A DNA stretch of 64,000 nucleotides from Campanula takesimana (taxonomy: Eukaryota; Streptophyta; Magnoliopsida; Asterales; Campanulaceae), in the NCBI GenBank assembly GCA_026119855.1, contig JAOWBW010000360.1, forward strand, positions 620,001 to 684,000. The letters run 5' to 3'. The translations under genes were made by a program, and so were the position numbers. Each line of letters opens with the position of its first letter. Position 1 is the stretch's first letter. Of the stretch, positions 45,560 through 56,749 are shown piece by piece. A model generated the notes under the pieces. That model was not told the origin of the DNA. It searched no databases and was given only the letters and a program-made list of their open reading frames with translations.

Positions 45560-46706
45560 GTGGCGACTCCGCTGGGGATTGCTTGAGGGTTAAACTTGTG
45601 TTTCTATTCATAATTCATTTTTCTGGGCATTCTGGAAATTGACATGGGAAGCGCGCGCCTCGAACCTTCATGGTCCAAAGCGCGCGTGTCCCGCGTCAAA
45701 TTCCAGAATCGCCCGCCTTCCATGTGTTCTTCCTATTCTTCCTATTATTTCATGCTAACAAACATTGTAGGGGTTTCATCACACAATCAGGACCAGGGCA
45801 ATCCCCTGAGCCCATAAGTTTCTAATAATCTGACAGGTTAGCCCAGAAGCGGGCGCCTCCCAGATACAATGCGCCAGGCGCGCGCTTCCCACAACACCAG
45901 CCCGAGGCGCGCGCTTCTGGGCCAATTTCCAGGGCAAGAACAGGTTTCAGTGACTGAACAGAACAGTGGGGTGTGGGCACAGTTGCCTGGATCAGAACAG
46001 AATTGAATCCTTGGACTATTTAACTTTGTGTTTATTTACCGGTCACGCGGGTGATTCGGGAGTTGTAATTTACGTGCTTATGTGTTTTTTTTTTTTTATC
46101 TTTTCTTTTCAAAAAAAAAATTGTCACGTGATAGACCTCACACTACATGCACATTACTCCTATAAATTGATCACTATCGAGTCGCACAAGTCAAACCCCA
46201 AACCCGTCGACGCCCGTCCTAGAAAGTTTCAAGCTCCACTCGACCTTGACTCTTTCAAAGCGGTAAACCTCAGCCCGTGGCGTAGTTCATGACTACATGC
46301 CGGGGGTGACCTTTAAGCCTCTCTTTAGCCAAGCACAAACCACACAATTCTAGTTAGGGTCTAACACTCCGTGACCAAGTCGGTTTCCATGTACCGAGAT
46401 TTCCCTAAACTAATGTTTTCAAAGCATACATGCCAACTTGTTGAAACGGACGTAATAAAAATCCGTCCCCAAAAGTGGTTATTTTGGACGAAAATAAAAA
46501 ATCCGTCCCCGCATGTATGCTTTACTACATTAATTTAGTTTAATCCCGACACATGTAGGATTCACAAACGTGATGGAATCCGATGAGTATATGGGACCGC
46601 GAGATGGTCTATATACTAGTGTGACGATTCCATTATCTTCTTAGAAACCCCAAAAGGGACCCATTCCCTCCGACTTATAAAAAAAAAAAAAAAAAGTCTT
46701 TTTCTT
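45560..46706 (+). other. Primer site and leader of element F
   Basis: Begins with GTGGCGACTCCGCTGGGGA. It contains GC-word modules near 45650-45690 and 45846-45915, GGGGTGTGGGCACAGTTG at 45968-45985, and the nested hairpin at 46573-46633. An oligo(A) run lies near 46680. No gene seen. Confidence 0.75.
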
Positions 46707-47217
46707 ATGTGGTTCGAGTCGTGTGCCCAACTGTGTGTTCTCAACCTCTTCATGGACCGAAAGTGTGAACCGAGACTGACAAGGGCTACTTCTCCAATTA
46801 TAGGTCCGATTGGTACTCTCCGCATCTACAGGAATTCATCCAACCGGCTTGTTCGTGAACCAATCACTCCTACAGCTTCTGCATCATCAATGGCCGGCGA
46901 CTCCAGCACCAACAACGCTATGACTCTCGAGCAACTCTCTGCCATGGTCAAAACTCTTCAACAACAAGTCACCACTCTCCACAACGAGGCTCAAACCAAA
47001 GAAGCCTTATGGCAAGCTCATGTCGACAGTCAAAGGGAGGCCCACGAGGCCGAGGTTGACCAATTGAAAGCCAAGATCCTCAAACTCTCCAAGAACAAGG
47101 GGGTTAATGACAATGAGGAATCCGAGTGGACCGAGGGTTTGTTTGAAAGCCCATATGTCAGTGCCCGTACCAAAAAAGTGGGGGAACCAAGCACCGACAA
47201 CAACGACCCCATAATGG
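46707..47217 (+). pseudogene. Element F gag, N-terminal part
   Basis: Open from ATG 46707 to the G junction. A second ATG at 46890 matches the likely gag start in A. The sequence includes LEQLSAMVKTLQQQVTTL and SQREAHEAEVDQLKAK, coiled-coil-like regions matching A and G. It stops only because G interrupts it after NNDPIMV. Confidence 0.85.
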
Positions 47218-48265
47218 TGTAGACACCCCGCCTTGGACCGCTCACCCCGATTGCACACTTGGTTTTGTGTTTCTCCCTCTTTTAAGTGTTTCCTGTTAGT
47301 TTCTATTACTTTGGTTAAGTTCCAGACCGACTCCGTTAAGTCTCGGGACTAAACTAAATAACAGTTCTAACTTTCTAGTCCATTCTGTCAAAAATTGCTT
47401 CTCAGAGTCGCGCGCCTCCGCCCCTTGAGGCCAGACGCGCTCGCCTTCCGCCGCGTAGGTGGGATGCGCGCGCTTCTGGGGCGTGTCAGTTACAGATTCT
47501 GCCCAAGAATCTCTCCCTTGCTCATTATACATGATTTTGCCTGGGAAAGATTTCTTGGAGACTCCGTTTGGCTCTAAAAACAGTAACTTTTCAACTTTAA
47601 AAACCCCTCCAATCCATCATTGGAGGAGGACTTGAAAAATTATCATTTTAGACCTTTTACTCACTCTTTGCCTAGACCTTTCCTTTGGGATTTCTTCAAC
47701 AAAAGTACTCAACATCTTCTTCAAGGCTTGACAAGAGGTTCTCTTTTTGAAGAATACTATAGGTAAATGTTTTAAGCACTTCTCTTCTTCTTCTTCTTCT
47801 TCTTCTTCTTCTTCTTCTTCTTCTTCTTCTTCTTCTTCTTCTTCTTCTTCTTCTTCTTCTTCGATCAAATGTGCAATCACCCAAAACCATTTGGGACATG
47901 ACACCAACGGTCCTTTCATTACATTGAATTGGCCTAGGAGTCATCTCCCTACATTTCAAACTTTAAAACCCCTTTTTATCATTATTTTAATAGGAAGAAC
48001 ACATTTATCTTAGAATGTGAATTATGAACAAACAAGACCGACTTTGCTCGGGCGAAATGGGTGTTTAAGTACCTCCCATTTCGTAACTTAACCCCCGAAC
48101 CCCTCATCCCAAAGAATCTCTATTTTCGTAAATCAAACTTAGGCTCATAAACATTAGGTTTTCTTACGTTCCTAAAAAACGTGGGTGGCGACTCTAAAAC
48201 ACAATTAGACATCCTAGGTTAATTCACGCGCTCTAGCCAAGCCGTGGTTCCCCGGGGTATCTACA
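47218..48265 (+). repeat. 5' LTR of element G
   Basis: 1,048 bp, TGTAGACACC to GTATCTACA. The TATA box is altered (TTTAAAAA near 47597). Triple GC-word module lies around 47406-47478. TTC microsatellite is at 47784-47862. Confidence 0.92.
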
Positions 48266-49413
48266 GTGGCGACTCTGTTGGGGACATTTGAGGGTTAAAC
48301 TTGTGTTTCTGTTAATAATTCACTTTTCTGGGCATTCTGGAAATTGACATGGGAAGCGCGCGCCTCGGACCTTCATGGTCCAAAGCGCGCGCGTCCCGAG
48401 TCAAATTCCAGAATCGCCCGCCTTCCATGTGTTCTTCCTATTCTTCCTATTATTTCATGCTAACAAACACTGCAGGGGTTCCATCACACAATCAGGACCA
48501 GGGCAATCCCCTGAGTCCATAAGTTTCTGATAATCTGACAGGTGAGCCCAGAGGCTGGCGCCTCCCAGTTTCTATGCGCCAGTTGCGCGCTTCCCACAAC
48601 ACTAGCCCGAGGCACGCGCTTCTGTGCCAATTTCCAGGGCAAGAACAGTTTTCAGTGACTGAACAGAACAGTGGGGTGTGGGCACAGTTTCCTGCATCAG
48701 AAGAGAATTGAACCCTTGGACTGTTTAATTTCATGTTTTTATTTACCGGTTACACGGGTGATTCGGGAGTTGTAATTTACGTACTTATGTGTTTTTTTTA
48801 TCTTTTCTCTTCAAACAAAAAAAATATAAAAATTTTGTCATGTGATGGACCTCACACTACGCGCACAATTCTTATCAACTGCTCACTATTGAGTCGCACA
48901 AGTCCAACCCCAAACCCGTCGAGGCCCGTCCTAGAAAGTTTCAAGCTCCACTCGACCTTGGCTCTTTCAAAGCAGTAAACCTCAGCCCGTGGCGTAGTTC
49001 ATGACTACATGCCGGGGGTGATCTTTAAGCCTCATATTCAAGCCGAGCACAAACCACACAATTCTAGTTAGGGTCTAACACTCCGTGACTCAAGTCGGTT
49101 TCCATGTACCGAGATTTCCTAAACTAATGTCTTCAAATCATACATGCCAACTTGTTGAAACGGACGCAATAAAAATCCTTCCCCAAAAGTGGTTATTTTG
49201 GACGAAAATAAAAATTTGTCCCCGCATGTATGCTTTACTACATTAATTTAGTTTAATCCCGACACATGTAGGATTCACAAACGTGATGGAATCCGATGAG
49301 ATATGGGACCGCGAGATGGTCTATATACTAGTGTGACGATTCCATTATTTTCTTAGAAACCCCAAAAGGGACCCATTCCCTCCGACTTATAAAAAAAATG
49401 AGTCTTTTTTCTT
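48266..49413 (+). other. Primer site and leader of element G
   Basis: Begins GTGGCGACTCTGTTGGGGAC. GC-word modules lie near 48355-48395 and 48547-48620. The GGGGTGTGGGCACAGTT motif starts at 48673. The nested hairpin near 49286-49345 has lost a base in one stem. No gene seen. Confidence 0.72.
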
Positions 49414-52147
49414 ATGTGGTTCGAGTCGTGTGCCCAACTGTGTGTTTTCAACCTCTTCATGGACCAAAAGTGTGAACCGAGACTGACAAGGGCTACTTCT
49501 CCAATTATAGGTCCGATTGGAACTCTCCGCATCTACAGAGATTCATCCAACAGGCTTGTCCGTGAACCAATCACTCCAACAGCTTCTACATCATCAATGG
49601 CCGGCAACTCCAACACCAACAACGCCATGACTCTCGAACAGTATTCTGCCATGGTTCAAACACTCCAACAACAAGTCTCCACCCTTAACCAAGAGGCTCA
49701 AACCAAAGAAGCCTTGTGGCAAGCTCATGTCGACAGTCAAAGGGAGGCCCACGAGGCCGAGGTTGACTAACTGAAAGCCAAGCTCCTCAAGCTCTCCAAG
49801 AACAAGGGGGTTAATGACAATGAGGAATCCGAGTGGACCAATGGTTTGTTTGAAAGCCATATGTCAGTGCCCGTACCAAAAAAGTGGGGGGACCAAGCAC
49901 CGACAACAACGACCCCAAAATGGTCGATTCCATCATGGCCTACATTGATCAGAAATTTGACGGCCTCAACATGGGAAAAGACTCCAACACAAGCCTTTAT
50001 CAGTCATCCATCCTCATGAGCACGATGGCCGCTCTTCCCGACAAATTCAAGATGCCCGATATTAGCAAGTTTAAGGGCAACTCATGCCCGATGGCCCACA
50101 TCGAGACTTACATTTGGGCTATGGTTTCGAAGAAGGTGTCCCCAAAAGTTATGGCTCAATGCTTTCCTCTCACCCTCGAGGGGGCGGCCAAGGATTGGTA
50201 TGCAACTCTCCCGCTCACTGTCCGTCTTGATTGGCATGCCGCCATGCTTGCCTTCAAGAATCAATATCAAGGCAAAACCACTCACCGGCCCACAAGGAAA
50301 GAGCTCGAGAATACCACTCAAAGAGACAACGAGTCCTTCATTGACTTCACAAGGAGATGGAATGACAAGCTCTCTGAAATTGTTGTGAGGCCAAACATAA
50401 AAGAGCAAATGGACATCTTTCTCAAATGTCTCAAGATTGATATCCGCACCCACCTAAGTGGGGCTTGCTACTCCGACTTCTCCCAAATGTATGAGACGGG
50501 GGTACGCATGGATGACTTGCTTAAGGAAATTAAGAAGGCCACTCCTACTTACCGATACAAGGCCGCCTCTAGTTCAAACAAAGAGGCTTCTGTCAATGCC
50601 GTTACTACGGACAAGGGGAATTACAAGAAGGTTCCCCCACCACAAGGCAAGCGGTTCAAAAACGACCGCGTCTACACTCCTCTCAACGGCATGACCATCA
50701 CCGAGGCCTATGAAGCTCTAAAGGCCAAGGGACAAATCACCCCTCTTCAAGGGTACAGGCAACCAAAACCGCTCTGTGCCAATCATGCTCACCACAGATG
50801 GTGTGACTACCATCAATGCACCGGCCACCTCACCGAGGATTGCTTCTCCATCCGCAACACCATCCAAGACCTCATAGACAAGAAGGAATTCATAATCCCT
50901 AATGAGGGTGGTGTCAATGTAATAGAGGTATGAGAGTTTGAAGGAACCACTCATTCGATCCCAATTGTGAATGAGGGCTCTGATGATATGAATAAACTTG
51001 ATAATTCTTGTTATGTTGTGACTTATGATGAGATTATGAGGGAAGTCTTAGAGAATAGGAAGAAGAAGCTACAAGGGACCGTGAACGTGCTCACTCGCAG
51101 TGGCCGAGTAACAACGAGCACAATCCCTCCCAATACTGCAGCAACCAGCACCTCTTCTCAAAGATCGCAAGCACGCGACATACCCGAAGATCCTTTGTTA
51201 ACACAACTCAAGAAGACGCAAGCCAATATATCCATCTGGGACCTTATTGCATCATCAAAGAAACACCGAGACCTCATCATCAAGAACTTGGATGACACAT
51301 CAGTCTCTCCTAATATGACTCCCGAGGACCTCACAGCAATGATAGGTCACATTCACTTCGGCAATGTCATCACTTTTGCCGACATGGACCTCCCACCATT
51401 TGGGTCCGAACACAATCAAGTCATCTACCTCAAAGTAAGGGCAAGGGGGAGACCCATCTCAAGGGTTCTAGTAGACGGTGGCTCTGCACTCAACTTAATG
51501 CCTAGCCGAGTCATGGGCATACTGGGGCTCAAAAGCTCCGATTTACAACCCTCCGCACAAGTCATTAGAGGGTACGACATCACTGCCCGTACAGTCATGG
51601 GAATGTTAGAAGTTGATATCGAATTTGGAAACATGATCATGTCCATCCCATTCCAAGTACTTGATGTCCCTGCTTCATTCAACCTACTTTTGGGCTGACC
51701 TTGGATCCACAGTTCCAATGCGGTACCCTCCACTCTCCATCAGTGTGTCAAGATCAGAAATGGGGACGAGATAGTCACTATCACGGCTGAAAATGTCACC
51801 ATCCACAGAAATGGGGGACAACCCGTTCACCAAGTCCAACACGAGATAGAAGATGCCACTCTCTCTAGCGTCAACACCATTGACAAAGAAGGGGGAAACA
51901 GACAGTGGGTCCCCAGCAATCCTAAAGTCCTCCGCATGATGAGGAACATGAATCACTTTCCCGGTCTCGGCCTAGGGAAACATCAACAAGGGATATTACA
52001 CCCCGTGGAAGTTCCTTTTGTCAAGAACAAGTTTGGTCTGGGATACGAGCCTACCAAGGATGACTTGAAGTACGAGCAAGCAGTCAAGAATCAAAGGACC
52101 CAAGCTCGCAAAGAAGGTCGACAATATGAAATCCCCAACTTAAGGCC
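49414..52147 (+). pseudogene. Element G gag-protease, broken
   Basis: Same order as A: N-terminal coiled region, capsid domain, zinc finger (CDYHQCTGHLTEDC), protease (VLVDGGSALNLMP) and glycine-rich block (FPGLGLGKHQQGILHP). Breaks: TAA near 49768 where F has CAA, a 1-bp deletion near 49857, TGA at 50931-50933, and TGA at 51696-51698 where H has CGA. H then truncates it inside the segment after LRP. The bulk (49884-50933, 50967-51698) remains well preserved. Confidence 0.9.
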
Positions 52148-53186
52148 TGTAGATACCCCGGGGAACCACGGCTTGGCTAGAGCGCGTGAATTAACCTAGG
52201 ATGTCTAATTGTGTTTTAGAGTCGCCACCCACGTTTTTGAGGAACGTAAGAAAACCTAATGTTTATGAGCCTAAGTTTGATTTACGAAAACAGAGATTCT
52301 TTGGGATGAGGGGTTCGGGGGTTAGGTTACGAAATGGGAAGTACTTAAACACCCATTTCGCCCGAGCAAAGTCGGTCTTGTTTGTTCATAATTCACTTTC
52401 TAAGATAAATGTGTTCTTCCTATTAAAATGATGATAAAAAGGGGTTTTAGAGTTTGAAATGTAGGGAGATGACTCCTAGGCCAATTCAATGTAATGAAAG
52501 GACCGTTGGTGTCATGTCCCAAATGGTTTTGGGTGATTGCACATTTAATCGAAGAAGAAGAAGAAGAAGAAGAAGAAGAAGAAGAAGAAGAAGAAGAAGA
52601 AGAAGAAGAAGAAGAAGAAGAGAAGTGCTTAAAACATTTACCTATAGTATTCTTCAAAAAGAGAACCTCTTGTCAAGCCTTGAAGAAGATGTTGAGTACT
52701 TTTGTTGAAGAAATCCCAAAGGAAAGGTCTAGGCAAAGAGTGAGTAAAAGGTCTAAAATGATGATTTTTCAAGTCCTCCTCCAATGATGGATTGGAGGGG
52801 TTTTTAAAGTTCAAAAGTGACTGTTTTTAGAGCCAAACGGAGTCTCCAAGAAATCTTTCCCGGGCAAAATCATGTATAATGAGCAAGGGAGAGATTCTTG
52901 GGCAGAATCTGTAACTGACACGCCCCAGAAGCGCGCGCATCCCACCTAGGCGGCGGAAGGCGCGCGCGTCTGGCCTCAAGGGGCGGAGGCGCGCGACTCT
53001 GAGAAGTGATTTTTGACAAAATGGACTAGAAAGTTAGAACTGTTATTCAGTTTAGTCCCGGGACTTAACGGAGTCCGTCTGGAACTTAACCAAAGTAACA
53101 GAAACTAACAGGAAACACTTAAAAGAGGGAGAAACACAAAATCAAGTGTGCAATCGGGGTGAGCGGTCCAAGGTGGGGTGTCTACA
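52148..53186 (-). repeat. 3' LTR of element H
   Basis: 1,039 bp. On the plus strand TGTAGATACCCC to GGGGTGTCTACA, the reverse complement of the A/F/G LTR family. It holds a GAA microsatellite at about 52551-52621, an altered TATA box (TTTAAAAA in sense near 52805), and the GC-word module at about 52930-53000. It lies 3.9 kb from the G LTR in inverted orientation. Confidence 0.92.
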
Positions 53187-53339
53187 GAGCCCCTCAGCGG
53201 TGTGGATTACGAAGCAAACGCGCCGATGAAAGACAGACATCCGCCTAGGATATCACCAAGAAAAGGAAAAGACTCGATAAAAGCAGGAATTTGAAATTGC
53301 GGAGGATAGAGGTGCGCTCCCTGTGTGAGCGGCTTTGCC
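53187..53339 (-). other. Conserved 3' end of H with polypurine tract
   Basis: In sense the sequence next to the LTR is GCTGAGGGGCTC, matching GCCGAGGGGTTC in A. The adjoining stretch with CTCACACAGGGAGCGCACC in sense is shared with A 34380-34400. No gene. Confidence 0.65.
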
Positions 53340-53800
53340 AATAGCGTGATCCGTTTGTTGGAAGCGGGATCTATTCGCTGGAAGCGGGATCTGTTTGCTA
53401 AGAGCGAGATCCGTTTGCTAGAGGCGGGACCTGTTTGCTGAGAGCGAGATCCGTTTGCTAGAGGCGGGACCTGTTTGCTGAGAGCGAGATCCGTTTGCTG
53501 GAAGCGGGACCTGTTTGCTGAGAGCGAGATCCGTTTGCTGGAGTGTGGGACCCGGAGGACCGTTTGCTGGAGTGCGGGACCCGGAGGACCATTTGCTGAA
53601 GTGCGGGATCCGGAGGACCGTTTGCTGAAGTGCGGGACCCGGAGGACCGTTTGCTGAAGTGCGGGACCCGAAGGACCATTTACTGAAGTGCGGGACCCAG
53701 AGGACCGTTTGCTGAAGTACGGGACCTGGAGGATCGTTTGCTGGAGTGCGGGACTCGGAGGACTGTTTGCTGAAGTGCGGGACCCGGGGGACCGTTTGCT
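53340..53800 (+). repeat. Tandem repeats upstream of the PMD gene
   Basis: The left half has units of about 20 bp (GTTTGCTGAGAGCGAGATCC and GTTTGCTGGAAGCGGGACCT). The right half has 29-bp units around GTTTGCTGAAGTGCGGGACC plus CGGAGGACC. It shares no unit with the array at the same place in A. Reading frames through it are artefacts of the repeat. Confidence 0.88.
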
Positions 53801-54327
53801 TTGAATGGATATAGATCTTGCTTGATGATGAAGCAGTGGTTCCGTAGATCATCCCAGACCAAGTTGTTATCGTGAGTCGTACTTTGACTATTTGACTTTG
53901 ACTTTTGACGGGGTGCGGGCACAGTTGACTGCGGAGTGCTTTGTGCTGGGGATGAATTGTAAAAACTGTTCTTTGAGAAATAACGGCGTCTGTTACGAAT
54001 CTCATTCAGCTTGTAGTGGGGGAGCTAAAAACTCAGATGAACATGGATGTGACACCTTGATTTCCCGCGTGGGGAGTTGTGTTTGAATTCCTCAGGGAGC
54101 AAAGGCGCATGCGTCTGGTCTTCGCTGGGGAAGCGCGCGCGTCTTAGTGACATAGCGGGGGGCGCGCGCCTTCTGTCCCAGTTCAGCATACATAGACAGA
54201 CAGTTCACTTTTCAGAGAGTTATTTCAAAATTTCGAAGAGCCCTCCAAATTCTGAACCCAATTTTCGCGGAGAAATCACCCCAAAACACTTTCTTGTTGT
54301 TCTAGGTGCGATTCTATCATAGAAACG
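53801..54327 (+). promoter_or_regulatory. Upstream region of the PMD gene
   Basis: Contains GGGGTGCGGGCACAGTTG at 53910-53927 and a triple GC-word module at 54105, 54133 and 54162 (28-29 bp apart). No clear TATA box was seen. The ATG follows 158 bp after the last word. Confidence 0.6.
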
Positions 54328-56749
54328 ATGTCGGATCGTCAACAATCTCCTCTATTCGAGATGCCACAGGGCGAGGAGCCCGAGGTTGGAATCGAGGCGA
54401 TGGACCCGAGTTTGCTCACGTATCAGCCGCATACCCATATCTCCCACTTTGTTACAGCGGGATTGGTAAGAATTTTTCATTCTCTTTGTGATTTTCGCAT
54501 TTTTGGGGCTGCTCTGTTTCGCCCGTATTTTTTCGCTGCAACTTCTTTCGTTGATTGTCGCTGTTGACTTACTGCAAGAAACATGTTCGGATACCCCTTT
54601 TCATACCCACGCACTCGTATGCATGTTGAAGTTTCTGTTTCGGGTTTGTCCGTTTTTCTAGCCGTTATGCTGACGAAATTTTCGCTGTTTCTTGTTTCTT
54701 TTCAGGAGTGGAGCCGCCTGTCAGAGATTCGAGGCGGAGCTCATGGTCCGGTCACCATCCGGAGTAAGCTGCCCGAGAATGTCAGGGCTCGGGTTCAGGC
54801 CACCCATTTTGGCCTCTTTATTACCAGTCTACCGGTGTTGAAGAATGATCCGGATGTTATTCAGGCTCTGAGAGAGAGATGGTGGGACACCACCCATACT
54901 TTCCATCTACCTATGGGGGAGGTCACGATGACGCCCACTGATTTCACGGCATTGACTGGTCTGCCATTTGCGGGGGAGCCTGTCCCTTGTGTTTTGAGAG
55001 GGACCCTTCGGACTGCTGACGAGTTGTTGGCCCTGGTTGACTGCGGCTTCCCTGTGAAGAACTACCGAGTCACTTGGGGGAGCATCCGTCGGTATTTTAG
55101 TATTCTTGCGGCCAAGCCTTTGGGTGTCACTGCTGAGCGGGTCGATGCTGTAGCCCGTTGTTTTATATGGTACCTGTTGTCCCATACTCTGTTTTCCAGT
55201 GGAGGGTCATCGGCTTCTTTGGCTTTGCTTGACTTGTTGGTAGACTTGGACCAGGCCGGTCATTATAACTGGGGTGCAGCGGGCTTGGCTGCTTGTTATC
55301 ATGGTATGGATCTGACCAGCCGTTCGACCACTAGTTCGGTCACGGCCTTCAGCCTGTTGTGGGAGGTATACTGCTTTCCCTTTTCTTTTCAGCCTTCTTG
55401 TCATTTGCTCTACTGTATCTTTGAATTGTCATTTAATTCTGCTCTTGTCTCTGTTTTGCAGCTATGGGCCTTTGCTGTCTTGGAGCTGAGGGACTTCAAG
55501 ATTAACAGAGAGGGTCAGCCCCAGTATCCGGACTGCATGAGGTGGTCATATAGGGAGAGGAACGTGAGGACTGGCACTGTTCCCATCAGCCTACCCAGCT
55601 CGGCGCCACTTGGATTCTTTGAGGCCAGAGGCTGTCGCCTCTTCTTTGTTTCCATGGAGAGCTATTTATGCCTTTATTGAGCATACCATGATTCCCACCC
55701 GCTTGAGGCTTCTGATGAGCTCAGTGGAGTGTATGGCGATGTATCTTGGAGAGAGAGTGTTTTGGCAGCATGGTGGTCAGGTGATGGACTTCCACCACCC
55801 TCCTAGGCCAGCAGTTCCTGATGCTCCTCCTTTCTGTCCTCGTAATTGGAGGGCTCTTTTAGAGGCAGACCGGGCAGTCTATCTTGCGGGGGTTGATGCT
55901 GTCCCTTTCATTCACCTGGAGCAGGATTACGGTTTATTCCGGGAGCATAACCTCCAGCAGGGTTTCATGTTCACTGATCCGAGGGAGACACATGCTGCTC
56001 CACAGAATTCGGCTCGGTTTTATCCCACTGGTGCTGGATATTGCTTTCATCCCCCTTTGCCTCCTTCATATTATACTTACTCAAACTTTAGGGTGTATGA
56101 GGAGCAGAGGGAGATTGTTCCCAAGGACATGTCGCCGGAGAGAGAGCCTCCTGTTCAGGCTGCTGTGGTATGTTTTCCTGTCTGTCTTTGCATTTCTCAG
56201 TTCCAGTCTCGCTTCTCTGTTCTTTGTATTGATGTAACTTCCTTTTTCTGTTCTCTGTTGCAACAGGTACCTGTAGCTGCTTATAGGCACTTGGGCAGGC
56301 AGAACAAAGGGATGAGGAGGAGACTCCGTCAGCTGGAGGAGAGGGTGCTAGGGCTGTGCAGGGATATTGCTGCCATGACTAGAGATGCTGCTGGTGCTGT
56401 CTCTGGTGCTGCGAGAGGAGCTGCCCGAGGTGCTCGGGGCATGGGACGAGGCTACAGGGATGCTGCACTGGACATTGATGAGGCTGTCTCTTCGGCGAGG
56501 CAGTCATTGAGCAGGAGTCTGAGCCGCGGAGGTAGCCATAGTAGGAGTCTGAGCCGCGAAGGTAGCCAGAGCCGGGGTGGTGCTAGTTCATCAGGGAGAG
56601 CTGCCAAGAGGACCCGGCATGATGTTGTGGTGGAGACATCTGAGGAGGAAGAATCCATTGATGATGATGATGATGATGATGATGACAAGGAGACTGAGAG
56701 CGTCAGTGGGGGTGGACACGGTGTTGCCGATGATGATGATTCTGAGTAG
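54328..56749 (+). CDS. Antisense cargo: plant mobile domain (PMD) gene, four exons
   Basis: Proposed exons: 54328-54465, 54706-55365, 55462-56167 and 56267-56749, each intron starting GT and ending AG (240, 96 and 99 bp). Exons 1-3 carry the PMD: THISHFVTAGL, then after intron 1 EWSRLSEIRGG, RWWDTTHTFHLPMGEVTMTP, DFTALTGLPF, and YRVTWGSIRRYF. Exon 4 encodes a coiled-coil-like QLEERVLGL region, an Arg-Ser-rich stretch (SLSRSLSRGGSHSRS), KRTRH and a long Asp run. That tail suggests a nuclear protein. The frame jumps by one base near 55600, so either this copy is broken or another small intron exists. Intron 2 has no stop in frame. PMD proteins occur in host genes (MAIL1/MAIN type, involved in silencing) and in transposons. 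Function here is unknown. Confidence 0.82.

Larger units (their letters stand above)
44471..47217 (+). mobile_element. Element F: Tat-lineage element, 5' part only
   Basis: LTR, Arg-type primer site, leader and the first 170 or so codons of gag, cut by G at 47217. The left flank GGTGG should reappear beyond F's distant 3' LTR outside the window. It belongs to the same LTR family as A, G and H. Confidence 0.9.
47218..52147 (+). mobile_element. Element G: Tat-lineage element, 5' part only
   Basis: Inserted in F gag (left flank AATGG, 47213-47217). It contains LTR, Arg-type primer site, leader, gag and protease, and is then cut by H at 52147. Its 3' half lies beyond the window. Confidence 0.9.

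Noticed and set aside
53418..54005. 195-codon Pro/Ser-rich minus-strand ORF
   Set aside because: It is kept open by the tandem repeat periodicity. It has no sensible start and disagrees with the repeat structure in relatives.
54328..56749. PMD gene as an ordinary host gene
   Set aside because: It lies between the 3' LTR and pol of H, in the slot where A has another antisense gene, and has the element's own motifs upstream.
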